From: Oscillospiraceae bacterium
GTDB taxonomy: Bacteria; Bacillota; Clostridia; Oscillospirales; Oscillospiraceae
Direction: 5' to 3'
NCBI GenBank assembly: GCA_020025655.1
Contig: JAHHRR010000008.1
Coordinates: 1 to 57,039 of the forward strand
DNA length: 57,039 nt
Positions 16,597 through 24,777 of the stretch are shown here, in pieces (the stretch's first letter is position 1; each line of letters begins with the position of its first letter). Position numbers and translations under genes: made by a program. The notes under the pieces were generated by a model. The model was not told the origin of the DNA. It saw only the letters and a list, made by a program, of their open reading frames with translations, and ran no database searches.

Positions 16597-17571
16597 TTAA
16601 CCGAGTTTAACTTTTTGTAGAATTATGCTATTTCCTATATCAGGGATAGGAACTGCGGGAAGCCTGTAACCCAGCTCCTTCTCGTAAAGCTCCAGTGCTT
16701 CGGCAACGCCCGTAAGTCTGGGGCAGCCCCAGTCATGGAGCATAAGATATCCTCCGATGTTAAGTCTGGGCCAGAAATATCTCAGGCCGTGCAGGGTGCT
16801 GTCCCTGAAGTCTGCATCAAGAGACACAAGAGCAAAGCTCTCTTCCAGTCCATGCAGAGACTGCGGAAAATATCCCTCTTTTATAATCACATTTTCGGGA
16901 TTTGGCATATTTTTCATAACCAGCTCCGCCGTTGTGTTCTGATGTGCCTCAAGAAACGATTCTCCGCAGGTATTTCTGGATTTTTCCTCCTTGCCCTCAT
17001 CCCTGTCAAAGCCGGAAAACGTGTCAAAGAGATACAGCTTTCTGTCCGGCATCAGACGGTTCATACATGATGCAAAGCCGCCTTTATAGACACCCAGCTC
17101 CGCCATTTCTCCGGGGACATCTGCAATACGCCGTGTTAAAAGCTCCAGAGTAGATATACGGACATAGTCGTTGCTGCTTTGAAGCTTCGGATTTTGCAGC
17201 GATGACGGGGCGGTCACAATATGCTGTGGCGGAAGAAGTCTTGAAATAATCTCCTGTCCCAGAATCTCCGCAGCTTTCGTGCAATTTCGATTGCGGTCTT
17301 CCATTATATTATAGTCTTTGAGGAAGAGAATTCTGCTGTCATCAATTCCGAGCGCACGGCAGTTCTCCGCTACTTGGTCTGCATATCTGCAAGTAACAAT
17401 AATAAGCTCCGGATTTACGGTTTTAAGTTTCTCCGGCTTTATTACAGGCAGCCCCATGAAGGTTTTATTCAGCGGATTCGAGTCTACGAAGGCCGAAATT
17501 CCGGATATGTCCAGTCCTCTTTCAATCGCCTCAGATGCACCGCATCCGGTGCCCCATACGTAAATTTCCAT
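16597..17571 (-). CDS. TylF/MycF-like methyltransferase with N-terminal nucleotide-binding-like domain
   Basis: A 324-residue protein. Residues 1-100 resemble the Rossmann sugar-nucleotide-binding domain placed before some methyltransferases (VWGTGCGASEAIERG, then FVDSNP, then IIVTCRYADQV). Residues 130-324 are a TylF-type O-methyltransferase: MAELGVYKGGFA, LYLFDTFSGFD, LVSLDADFRDST, GGYLMLHDWG, with acidic metal ligands as in macrocin O-methyltransferase. AGGAG sits at a proper distance from the ATG at 17571. It lies between the oxidoreductase operon and the divergent MobA operon. A cofactor, sugar or exported small molecule could be the substrate; its link to molybdenum chemistry is only positional. 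Confidence 0.78.
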   Translation of the reverse strand: MEIYVWGTGCGASEAIERGLDISGISAFVDSNPLNKTFMGLPVIKPEKLKTVNPELIIVTCRYADQVAENCRALGIDDSRILFLKDYNIMEDRNRNCTKAAEILGQEIISRLLPPQHIVTAPSSLQNPKLQSSNDYVRISTLELLTRRIADVPGEMAELGVYKGGFASCMNRLMPDRKLYLFDTFSGFDRDEGKEEKSRNTCGESFLEAHQNTTAELVMKNMPNPENVIIKEGYFPQSLHGLEESFALVSLDADFRDSTLHGLRYFWPRLNIGGYLMLHDWGCPRLTGVAEALELYEKELGYRLPAVPIPDIGNSIILQKVKLG

Positions 17572-17700
17572 AATATTTTCTCCTGTATATATGCAAATTC
17601 TGCTATTGTATCTATTTTTGTATTTTCTATTATGCCATATTCCATACAAGAAATGTGTGCGGCATTTTGCGGATTTTGTACAATTCTATTGCATTATAGC

Positions 17701-17729
17701 TTTACAAAGCGTAAAAAATTTAATATAAT
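17701..17729 (+). promoter_or_regulatory. Promoter of the mobA-like / phosphatase / xdhC operon
   Basis: TTTACA (17701-17706), a 17-base spacer, and a perfect TATAAT (17724-17729), about 70 bases before the ATG at 17799. The 227-base gap between the two diverging genes should also hold the minus-strand promoter for the TylF-like gene, but I see no clear match. Confidence 0.65.
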
Positions 17730-17798
17730 TATTTAACTAATTGTTTTTAATTGTTATTTGCTCATCAGACAAACGAATAGAAAGGAGGCAGCGAAATT

Positions 17799-18725
17799 AT
17801 GCGGTCTGCTGCATTGATTACGGCAGCCGGAATGTCATCCCGCATGGGGTCCTTTAAGCCCATGCTGAATATCGGTTCCATGTCCGTGGCACAACGGGTA
17901 ATCGCCACCTTCCGTCAGGCAGGAATAGAGAGAATCGTAATGGTTACCGGTTTCAACGCTCCGGTGCTTGAAAAGCATCTCAGTACAGAGGGTATTATTT
18001 TTCTCAGAAACGAAAAGTATGCCAGCACTCAGATGTTTGATTCGGTTAGGATAGGTCTTGACTATCTTCAGGACAAATGTGACTCCGTGCTGTTGACTCC
18101 GGTGGATATTCCACTGTTTACGGCAAAAACCGTAACATCACTTTTAAATTCCGGTGAGCATCTGGCCTGTCCCGAATGTGATGGTCAGACCGGACATCCG
18201 ATTCTTATTCACGCTTCTCTTATACCCGGAATATTGAAGGATTCCGGAGAACGGGGGCTTCAGGGTGCGCTTGAACGCAGCGGTGCGGAAATGGTGCACG
18301 TCCCCGTGGAGGACCCCGGAACGCTTCACGATGCCGACACGCCGGAGGATTATTCAAAACTGCTTGAATATCACAACAATCAGCTTGTGCGTCCCGTTGT
18401 AAACGTGGCGCTGTGCAAAGAAAAGCCTTTTATGGATAATATGACTGCAATGCTTCTTGCGCTGGTTGACGAGACAGGCTCTGTCCGTGCAGCCGGAAAG
18501 CGGATGAAAATGTCATATTCTAACTGCTGGAACAAAATTCACACTCTTGAAAATGAGCTTTGCTGTCAGCTTGTTCAGCGAAGTCAGGGAGGCGCCGGCG
18601 GCAGCGCCAGTGCGCTTACCGCTGAGGGAAAAGCTCTGCTCAGCCAGTTTTTCGATTATGAGCGCCGTCTCAGAGACGAGGCCCAGCGGCTTTTTGACGA
18701 AATATTCGGAGGTACCTTCCATTGA
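17799..18725 (+). CDS. MobA-like nucleotidyltransferase fused to a ModE-like DNA-binding domain
   Basis: Residues 1-195 are a MobA/MocA-type NTP transferase: AALITAAGMSSRMGSFKPML, then LLTPVDIPLF, CDGQTGHPIL, and DADTPEDY at the end. Such enzymes add CMP or GMP to molybdopterin or nucleotidylate small phosphates. Residues 205-300 are a winged-helix domain of the ModE N-terminal type (MTAMLLALVDETGSVRAAGKRMKMSYSNCWNKI and ENELCCQLVQRSQGG). ModE domains bind DNA in response to molybdate. The fusion could make the cofactor enzyme its own regulator. AAAGGAGG precedes the ATG. The stop overlaps the next TTG start. It resembles the DVU_1551 family in its first half. Confidence 0.88.
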   Translation: MRSAALITAAGMSSRMGSFKPMLNIGSMSVAQRVIATFRQAGIERIVMVTGFNAPVLEKHLSTEGIIFLRNEKYASTQMFDSVRIGLDYLQDKCDSVLLTPVDIPLFTAKTVTSLLNSGEHLACPECDGQTGHPILIHASLIPGILKDSGERGLQGALERSGAEMVHVPVEDPGTLHDADTPEDYSKLLEYHNNQLVRPVVNVALCKEKPFMDNMTAMLLALVDETGSVRAAGKRMKMSYSNCWNKIHTLENELCCQLVQRSQGGAGGSASALTAEGKALLSQFFDYERRLRDEAQRLFDEIFGGTFH

Positions 18726-19282
18726 AAAACATATACCTCATCCGCCACGGCAAACCGCTTTTCCCGCAAGGAAAGCGTATGTGCATCGGCCGCACTGATC
18801 TTCCTCTTGATGAGGAGGGTTTTTCACAGGCCGCAGCAGCTGCGGAAATACTTAAAGGCAGAGAATTTGAGGTGTTTTCAAGTCCTCTGCTGAGAGCGTT
18901 ACAGACAGCTGAGGCTTTCGGCAGGCCCATAACCGTAATAGACGATTTGCGGGAGCTTTATGCCGGACAATGGGACGGGCTGAGCTTTGACGAAATAAAG
19001 CTGCGCTATCCGGAGCTTTATGCCGCCCGGGCAACAGACCGCACACTTCCTCTTCCCGATGCGGAAAATAACGAAGACGGTCTCCGCCGTTTCCGCTCCG
19101 CAGTTATTCAGGCCGCCGAAGCAGTCCCCGGTGATATCGCCATTGTATCACACGGCGGCGTAATCGGCTTGTTTTTGCAGGATATTTGCGAAAAATGGTA
19201 TAAGCCTGATTACTGTCAGATTTTGTATATTAAATATGATAACAATAAATTCATTCTTACAGGGGGTATCAATAATGCGTGA
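18722..19282 (+). CDS. Histidine phosphatase family protein
   Basis: A 186-residue phosphoglycerate-mutase-fold phosphatase. The catalytic motif is YLIRHGK (Arg8, His9, Gly10), the second catalytic His is in IVSHGGVIG, and ELYAGQWDG carries the usual acidic residue. It is close in size to CobC-type phosphatases. The TTG start overlaps the previous stop (TTGA) with GGAGG nine bases upstream, and the end overlaps xdhC by 8 bases. In this operon it may remove a phosphate from a cofactor precursor or nucleotide. A catalytically dead relative fused to an HD domain lies at 23617-24540. Confidence 0.88.
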   Translation: MKNIYLIRHGKPLFPQGKRMCIGRTDLPLDEEGFSQAAAAAEILKGREFEVFSSPLLRALQTAEAFGRPITVIDDLRELYAGQWDGLSFDEIKLRYPELYAARATDRTLPLPDAENNEDGLRRFRSAVIQAAEAVPGDIAIVSHGGVIGLFLQDICEKWYKPDYCQILYIKYDNNKFILTGGINNA

Positions 19283-20267
19283 ATTGATGAAAATCATGAA
19301 GACGAAGCTTGAAGGCGGCGAGAATCTGGTTCTCGTTACCGTCATTGCTTCTCATGGTGCCACACCACGCGGCGCAGGAGCAAGAATGCTCGTGGGCAAG
19401 AATGGCAGACTGTACGGTACAATCGGCGGCGGCGCAGTAGAGTATCGTTCGGAGAAAATTGCTGCACAGGTTCTTGAGGAACGTGCATCCAAGGAGCATG
19501 ACTTCTCGCTTACTCGAGATGACGTAGAACAGCTCGGCATGATTTGCGGCGGCGCAGTAGATGTCTATTTCCACTTTATTCCCGCAGGGGACAAAGAGGT
19601 TATAGCTCTTGCAGAGCAGGCTGAAGAGGCATTCTGTGATGCACAGGATTTATGGCTGGTTTCCGATATAGGAAACGCCGGCAGACTGTCTCTTGCCAGA
19701 AAAGGTGACGCTGAATACAGCGGTTATCTCACCCGTCAGCCTCAGCGCATAAAAGAAGAAAACAGAAATATTTACATTGAGCAGATATGCACCTCCGGCA
19801 GAGTATATATTTTCGGCTGCGGCCATGTTGCTCAGGAGCTGGAGCCGGTGCTTACGCACGTCGGTTTCCGCTGCACGGTAATGGATGACCGTCCCGAGTT
19901 TGCCCGCCGTGAGCTGTTCCCCACCGCAGATGAGGTTAAAATCATAGATTTCACTAAAATTCTCGACTATATTACTGTAACCGAAGATGACTATGTGGTT
20001 GTTATGACCCGTGGTCATGCTTTCGATACTGTTGTTCAGGCTCAGATGCTCCCCTGTCATCCCTGCTATGTAGGTGTAATCGGCAGCCGCAATAAAGCTG
20101 CCGGTGTCCGCCAGATGCTCAAAACCGAATACGGTATATGCGATGCCGATCTGGATCAGGTAATCACTCCTATCGGTACCGAAATCATGGCGGAAACTCC
20201 GGCTGAGATTGCCATTTCCATTGCCGGTGAAATGATTTTGCAGCGTGCAAAGCTGAATCTGCAGTAA
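19275..20267 (+). CDS. xdhC: XdhC family molybdenum cofactor sulfuration/insertion factor
   Basis: 330 residues. The N-terminal XdhC motif is SHGATPRGAGARML and GTIGGGAVE; the C-terminal half is a Rossmann domain with IFGCGHVAQELEPVL and VMDDRPEFA, then GVIGSRNKAAGVR. XdhC binds molybdenum cofactor, works with a cysteine desulfurase to sulfurate it, and hands it to xanthine-oxidase-family enzymes. Here the desulfurase-like partner is at 8766-9872 and the client is the oxidoreductase at 13401-16157. The ATG at 19275 follows AGGGGGT; an upstream in-frame ATG at 19236 would overlap the phosphatase more deeply and lacks a ribosome site. Confidence 0.92.
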   Translation: MRELMKIMKTKLEGGENLVLVTVIASHGATPRGAGARMLVGKNGRLYGTIGGGAVEYRSEKIAAQVLEERASKEHDFSLTRDDVEQLGMICGGAVDVYFHFIPAGDKEVIALAEQAEEAFCDAQDLWLVSDIGNAGRLSLARKGDAEYSGYLTRQPQRIKEENRNIYIEQICTSGRVYIFGCGHVAQELEPVLTHVGFRCTVMDDRPEFARRELFPTADEVKIIDFTKILDYITVTEDDYVVVMTRGHAFDTVVQAQMLPCHPCYVGVIGSRNKAAGVRQMLKTEYGICDADLDQVITPIGTEIMAETPAEIAISIAGEMILQRAKLNLQ

Positions 20268-20279
20268 CCGGTTTTATAT

Positions 20280-20320
20280 GTCCGGAAATGCAGTATTCTC
20301 AATACGGCAGCTTTCCGGAC
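20280..20320 (+). other. Two-layer hairpin between xdhC and the ABC permease
   Basis: GTCCGGAAA (20280-20288) pairs with TTTCCGGAC (20312-20320), enclosing a smaller GTATT/AATAC hairpin. No strong T-run follows, so it is either a weak terminator or a processing and stability element between operon segments. Confidence 0.5.
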
Positions 20321-20389
20321 CGCTCTTTGTATGAGCTGCGATTCTGCTTATACCTGAGATAAAACCTTCCTTTTAAAGGAGGAGATTGT

Positions 20390-21448
20390 TTGAAAAGTAA
20401 AACGGCTTCTCCCGAAAGCATCGGGAGGAGAAAATGTCTTACCATAATTATAATGTTTATTCTGCTGATTGTCTGCATTCTGCTGTCTTTTACTCTGGGA
20501 CGCTATCCTGTACCGCTCCATGAGCTGTGCGGAATTCTTCTGCACAAGGCAGCCGGACTTTTCGGCATTGAAACGGAAGTTTTCTGGACTGAGCAGATGA
20601 TGACTGCCGTCTGGAATATAAGACTTCCACGAGTTATTCTCAGTGTTCTGGTAGGCGCAAGCCTTGCGGCAGCAGGTGCATCCTATCAGGGCGTATTTCA
20701 AAACCCGATGGCCTCTCCCGATATTCTGGGTGCCTCTGCCGGAGCCGGCTTCGGTGCCGCACTGGCAATTCTCTTCGGGTTTTCCAGCTTTTCCATAACT
20801 GTCTTTGCCTTCACCATGAGCCTTGCAAGTGTGGCTCTGGTTTTCTGGGTCAGCAGGCACGCAAAGGGTGACAGGGTGCTGGGGCTTGTGTTGGCAGGCA
20901 TAATGATAAGCTCACTGTTTCAGGCCGGTACATCTTTTATAAAGCTGGTTGCAGACCCTAACAACAAGCTACCGCAGATTACATACTGGCTCATGGGCAG
21001 CCTTTCCGGTGCCCAGTGGAAGAATGTCTCCCTCGCCGTCGTCCCCATAACGCTGGGTCTTATTCCCCTGCTGCTTCTGCGCTGGAGAATAAATGTGCTT
21101 ACAATGGGTGATGACGAGGCTCTGGCAATGGGCGTCAATGCCGGAAGAGTGCGTCTCGGAATTATACTCTGTTCAACACTCGTCACTGCGGCTGCCGTTT
21201 CTGTCAGCGGTATGATCGGCTGGGTCGGACTTGTAATTCCCCATATGATGCGCCGGATTGTAGGCTCGGACTATCGCTATCTGATGCCTGCATCTGTTCT
21301 CGGCGGCGGCATTTTCCTGATGGTTGTGGATAATGTTTCCCGAAACGCATTTACCTCGGGAATCCCTATCGGTATCTTAACCGCATTTATAGGAGCCCCT
21401 TTCTTCCTGTGGCTCATTACCGGAAGGAGGGAAACTCATGGGACTTGA
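20390..21448 (+). CDS. FecCD/BtuC-type ABC permease, possibly for molybdate or tungstate
   Basis: A 352-residue permease of the FecCD family with about ten membrane helices. Family motifs: LPRVILSVLVGASLAAAGA, GASAGAGFGAAL, the cytoplasmic coupling stretch near GDDEALAMGVNAGR, and the ending GIPIGILTAFIGAPFFLWLI. The start is TTG at 20390 with AAAGGAGG upstream. The gene overlaps the ATPase by 11 bases. The family imports iron chelates, heme or cobalamin, but MolBC of Haemophilus shows that some import molybdate or tungstate. The setting among MobA, XdhC and a molybdenum enzyme favours that here (inference). Confidence 0.9.
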   Translation: MKSKTASPESIGRRKCLTIIIMFILLIVCILLSFTLGRYPVPLHELCGILLHKAAGLFGIETEVFWTEQMMTAVWNIRLPRVILSVLVGASLAAAGASYQGVFQNPMASPDILGASAGAGFGAALAILFGFSSFSITVFAFTMSLASVALVFWVSRHAKGDRVLGLVLAGIMISSLFQAGTSFIKLVADPNNKLPQITYWLMGSLSGAQWKNVSLAVVPITLGLIPLLLLRWRINVLTMGDDEALAMGVNAGRVRLGIILCSTLVTAAAVSVSGMIGWVGLVIPHMMRRIVGSDYRYLMPASVLGGGIFLMVVDNVSRNAFTSGIPIGILTAFIGAPFFLWLITGRRETHGT

Positions 21449-22220
21449 GGTCAGAAATCTTAACTTTTCCTACGGAGAGCGACAGATACTTTACGATATA
21501 AGCTTTTCCGTAAAAAAGGGCGAGTTTTTATCAATTCTCGGCCCCAACGGTGTGGGTAAAAGTACACTTTTCCGCTGTATTCTGGGCCTGCTTCCGGGTT
21601 ATACAGGGCAGATTGTTGTTGACGGAATCGACAGGAAAAACCTGAGCGTTCGGGAAGCCGCACGGCATATCGCCTATATTCCTCAAAGCAGTAACCCCGT
21701 GTTTAATTACAGCGTTTTTGACATTGTCCTGATGGGCAGGACAAGCACCCTGTCGTCACTCCATTCGCCCAAGGCTGAGGACATTGACCGCTGTCACTGG
21801 GCTCTGGATAAATTCGGTATCTCTCATCTGGAAACACGGTGTTTCCACAATCTTTCCGGCGGCGAGCGTCAGCTGGTCTTAATTGCAAGAGCGCTCGTTC
21901 AGGATTCTCAGATTCTGATGCTTGATGAACCCACCGCCAATCTGGACTTCGGAAACCAGATACGGGTTTTGCAGCAGGTGCAGAATCTTGCACGGGAAGG
22001 CTACACCATTATCCAGACTACCCACAATCCGGAGCAGAGCTATATGTTCTCAGACAGAATTCTTGCAATCCAAAACGGGCGGATTCTTAAGGACGGCGTT
22101 CCAGAAAAGGTTCTGTCTGCCGAAAATATGTCCTCCCTCTACGGAATAGATGTGGAGGTGCTGAGTCTTTATAAGGATAAGGCTCGAGTATGTATTCCGA
22201 AAGAAATTATAGCTGATTAA
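21438..22220 (+). CDS. ABC ATP-binding protein of the FecE/BtuD/MolC type
   Basis: A 260-residue ATPase with Walker A GPNGVGKST (about 35-43), Q loop IPQSS, signature LSGGERQL, Walker B ILMLDEPTANLD and switch His in TTHNPEQ. The order permease-ATPase-binding protein and the 11-base overlap mark one importer. It should energise uptake by the permease at 20390. The signature and length are ordinary for the FecE class, so the ligand cannot be read from this subunit. Confidence 0.92.
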   Translation: MGLEVRNLNFSYGERQILYDISFSVKKGEFLSILGPNGVGKSTLFRCILGLLPGYTGQIVVDGIDRKNLSVREAARHIAYIPQSSNPVFNYSVFDIVLMGRTSTLSSLHSPKAEDIDRCHWALDKFGISHLETRCFHNLSGGERQLVLIARALVQDSQILMLDEPTANLDFGNQIRVLQQVQNLAREGYTIIQTTHNPEQSYMFSDRILAIQNGRILKDGVPEKVLSAENMSSLYGIDVEVLSLYKDKARVCIPKEIIAD

Positions 22221-22345
22221 CCCTGAGGTAGTTATTCGTTTATTAAAAGCAAAAGTCTAGACGGACATTATTTTATATGCGGCTGCAAAATCACTCTCAC
22301 GACTGTTCTGAGGATATGCAGCACAAACGAAAGGAGAAGTAAAAA

Positions 22346-23497
22346 ATGAAAAAGTCCATCTCGATCCTGTTAGCTGTACTTCTGGTCATGTCTCTCTTAG
22401 CCGGCTGCGGTCAGTCCGCTCCGGCTGAAACGCCTCCCGAAACAAGCGCTCCGGCTGAAGATCAGCAGGAAGCCCCTGCTGAAGCTGAGGCTCCGGCTCA
22501 GGAGACAGACGGTGAGGTTCGCGAATTTACAGATTCCGCAGGCCGTACCGTCAGCGTTCCCGCCGAGGTCACCAAAATCGCAGTTTCCGGCCCTCTGTCT
22601 CAGCTTTATGCTCTGCCGCTTGCAGGCGATATGCTGGTAGGTGTCTCAAAGAGCTTTGCCGAAGATACCCGCATTTATCTGCCTGAGGAAATCTATTCAA
22701 TGACCGAAATCGGTCAGCTCTACGGCGGTAAGGGTGAAATGGATCTGGAAGCCCTGCTGGCTGCCGATCCCGACGTTGTAATTGATATCGGTGAAGCAAA
22801 GAAAACCATAAAGGAAGATATGGATTCTCTCAGCGAGCAGACCGGTATCCCCTTTGTACACATTGATGCAACCGTTGCCACCGCACCCGCAGCATACAAA
22901 ATGCTCGGTGAACTGCTTGGCCGTGAGGAAAAGGCTGCTGAGCTTGCCGATTACTGCCAGAACATCCTCGACACCATAAACGAGATGATGGCAAAGGTTG
23001 ATGCAGACAACGCAAGAAAGACCGTTCTCTACTGTCTCGGCGATTCCGGCTGCAATGTTATTGCAAAGGGCTCTTTCCACGCTGAAACCATAAACACCAT
23101 GGGCGACAATCTGGCCGTTCTTGAGGATGTAGTTTCCAAGGGAACCGGCAACGAGGTAGACCTTGAGCAGATTCTTGCATGGAACCCCGAAGTTATCCTG
23201 TTTGCTCCCGACAGCATTTATGACACCGTCGGAACTATGGATGCATGGAAGAGCTTAAACGCCATTTCCTCCGGCAGCTATTACAAGGTTCCCTCCGGCC
23301 CTTACGGCTGGCTGTCCTCTCCCCCCTCCGTCCAGAGATATTTAGGACTGCTGTGGATGGGCGAGCTTCTCTACCCCGACTATGTAACTTATGATCTGAA
23401 GGAAGAAGTCCAGAATTACTACAAGCTCTTCTATGACTGCGATCTCACCGATGAGATGTACGATAACCTTGTAGCAGGTGCTCTTCCTGAGGAATAA
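22346..23497 (+). CDS. Substrate-binding lipoprotein of the importer (FecB/BtuF/MolA fold)
   Basis: A 383-residue lipoprotein. The signal peptide ends in the lipobox LLAGC (Cys21), followed by an acidic Pro/Ala/Glu linker (about 25-55) and a type III binding fold typical of COG0614: FTDSAGRTVSVPAEVTKIAV, then DPDVVIDIGEA, and PPSVQRYLGLLWMGELLYPD near the end. AAAGGAGA precedes the ATG. Members bind siderophores, heme, cobalamin, or molybdate/tungstate (MolA). The genomic setting makes an oxyanion plausible, but the binding residues cannot be read with certainty. Confidence 0.9.
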   Translation: MKKSISILLAVLLVMSLLAGCGQSAPAETPPETSAPAEDQQEAPAEAEAPAQETDGEVREFTDSAGRTVSVPAEVTKIAVSGPLSQLYALPLAGDMLVGVSKSFAEDTRIYLPEEIYSMTEIGQLYGGKGEMDLEALLAADPDVVIDIGEAKKTIKEDMDSLSEQTGIPFVHIDATVATAPAAYKMLGELLGREEKAAELADYCQNILDTINEMMAKVDADNARKTVLYCLGDSGCNVIAKGSFHAETINTMGDNLAVLEDVVSKGTGNEVDLEQILAWNPEVILFAPDSIYDTVGTMDAWKSLNAISSGSYYKVPSGPYGWLSSPPSVQRYLGLLWMGELLYPDYVTYDLKEEVQNYYKLFYDCDLTDEMYDNLVAGALPEE

Positions 23498-23558
23498 CAG
23501 GCTTAAATTCCACCGTATAACTGTGTATCGGATTATCCGATAACTTAATTGCATAAGC

Positions 23559-23620
23559 TAAGAGACTCGCACCTGTCGTGTATGCAGAAGCATCCGGCCT
23601 GTACGAGTCTCTTATTTTAT
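23559..23620. terminator. Terminator between convergent genes
   Basis: An 11-base-pair stem (TAAGAGACTCG, 23559-23569 with 23604-23614) with a 34-base loop and T-rich flank, between the binding-protein gene and the convergent HD gene. It can act in both directions. Confidence 0.7.
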
Positions 23621-24540
23621 ATCGGCATACTCAGCCCTGTTATGTGCTGAACCTTATCATATATATCTTTTGCCTGCGCAAAGCGTCTTGCGTGTGCAGC
23701 CGCAGCCTCTTCATCACGGCATTTTGCGGCACTGAAGCTGAACCGCTCCTCAAGTGTAACCGGTTTATCCTCTTTCACAAGCTTATCTGCCAGATACACA
23801 ACCGCCGCCTCATTTATCTCGCCGCTTTTCAGGTCATGGTGCTGCCGGATTATCTCCGCCTCTCGCTTAAAGCCCAGTTCATCCATAAGTGCTGCACCGG
23901 CTGCGGCATGATTCTGCTCCTGCCTGCATATATCGTGCAGAAGCGCCGCATTTTCAATAAGCGCTGCATCCAGCTCCATACCTTTTTCGTTTAAAGCCCC
24001 TGCGATCTTCACGGCCTGATCTCTGACCGCCTTTACATGGCGAACTATCCTGTCCGGCAGCTTCACCGCATCAAGAAACTCAAGGCACAGCTTCGGGTTC
24101 AGCTCTCTTTTAAGCGGAATTTTGCTGTCCGGTACACAGTGCTTTCCGTCATACCGCATACAGATATAATCGCAGAAGTCAAAATCCGGCTTTTTAGAAT
24201 CCTGCGAATTTAAATTTCCCGCTCCGCTCGTAAAAGCTTCTATTATGCCTTGAGGCAGAACTACTGCAATGTTACCCTCTGAGCTTTCCGCAAAATCATT
24301 CACCAAGCTGCAAAAGGTGTTCTTAAAATTTCCCATCATAAGCTGTTCGGGCAGAATTTCCACCTCGTCCGAAAGGAATGCCGCCGTCTGAACAGCGCTT
24401 TTCTGCCCTGCTGCACATACTTTACCGAAATCTTTTTTCCTTAACTGCTCTTTCAGCATACAGGCCTGCAGTATGCCTGTCTTTCCCAGCGATAAATCAC
24501 TATCCGGCTTGGCCTGTGCAATGAGGTAAATATTTCTCAC
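23617..24540 (-). CDS. Inactive histidine-phosphatase-like domain fused to an HD phosphohydrolase domain
   Basis: 307 residues. The first 150 follow the fold pattern of the histidine phosphatase at 18722, but the catalytic RHG is replaced (YLIAQAKPD in place of YLIRHGKPL) and the second catalytic stretch SHGG is LPQG, so the domain cannot work by the usual mechanism. Residues 165-300 are an HD domain (IVRHVKAVRDQA, NAALLHDICR, EIIRQHHDL) that would bind metal and hydrolyse a phosphate ester, often a nucleotide. The GTG at 24540 is preferred because GGGTGA is just upstream and the protein then aligns with the phosphatase start. It has its own promoter. Role unknown; position suggests molybdenum cofactor metabolism. 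Confidence 0.82.
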   Translation of the reverse strand: MRNIYLIAQAKPDSDLSLGKTGILQACMLKEQLRKKDFGKVCAAGQKSAVQTAAFLSDEVEILPEQLMMGNFKNTFCSLVNDFAESSEGNIAVVLPQGIIEAFTSGAGNLNSQDSKKPDFDFCDYICMRYDGKHCVPDSKIPLKRELNPKLCLEFLDAVKLPDRIVRHVKAVRDQAVKIAGALNEKGMELDAALIENAALLHDICRQEQNHAAAGAALMDELGFKREAEIIRQHHDLKSGEINEAAVVYLADKLVKEDKPVTLEERFSFSAAKCRDEEAAAAHARRFAQAKDIYDKVQHITGLSMPI

Positions 24541-24613
24541 AAAATCACCCGATACTTTCTGCATTGCTTAATGTCCGTCCGAAAATATTTTCACTCTGCG
24601 GATGTTTATACTC

Positions 24614-24642
24614 ATTATAATCTGTATCAAAAGCTTTGTAAA
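24614..24642 (-). promoter_or_regulatory. Promoter of the HD-domain gene
   Basis: On the minus strand TTTACA (24642-24637), a 17-base spacer, and a perfect TATAAT (24619-24614), about 75 bases before the GTG at 24540. Confidence 0.65.
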
Positions 24643-24680
24643 TCTCATTAAAAAAGCATCATTTACAGCGGCGGCCAGTG

Positions 24681-24709
24681 TTGAATAAAAAGTGTATTAT
24701 CTATATAAT
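24681..24709 (+). promoter_or_regulatory. Promoter of the DUF364-type gene
   Basis: TTGAAT (24681-24686), a 17-base spacer, and TATAAT (24704-24709), about 70 bases before the ATG at 24778. It diverges from the promoter at 24614-24642. Confidence 0.65.
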
Positions 24710-24777
24710 ATTAACCAGGCAATATAGACGGTAGAACTTGTCATCTAACGGAAAAACTTATTACGGAGGTCTGTTTT

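Noticed and set aside
20268..20389. Molybdenum-cofactor riboswitch in front of the importer
   Set aside because: The gap holds one two-layer hairpin only; I could not find the multi-stem architecture of that riboswitch.
20348..20860. 170-codon minus-strand frame opposite the ABC permease
   Set aside because: Antisense shadow with biased Gln/Lys/Ser composition and no ribosome site.
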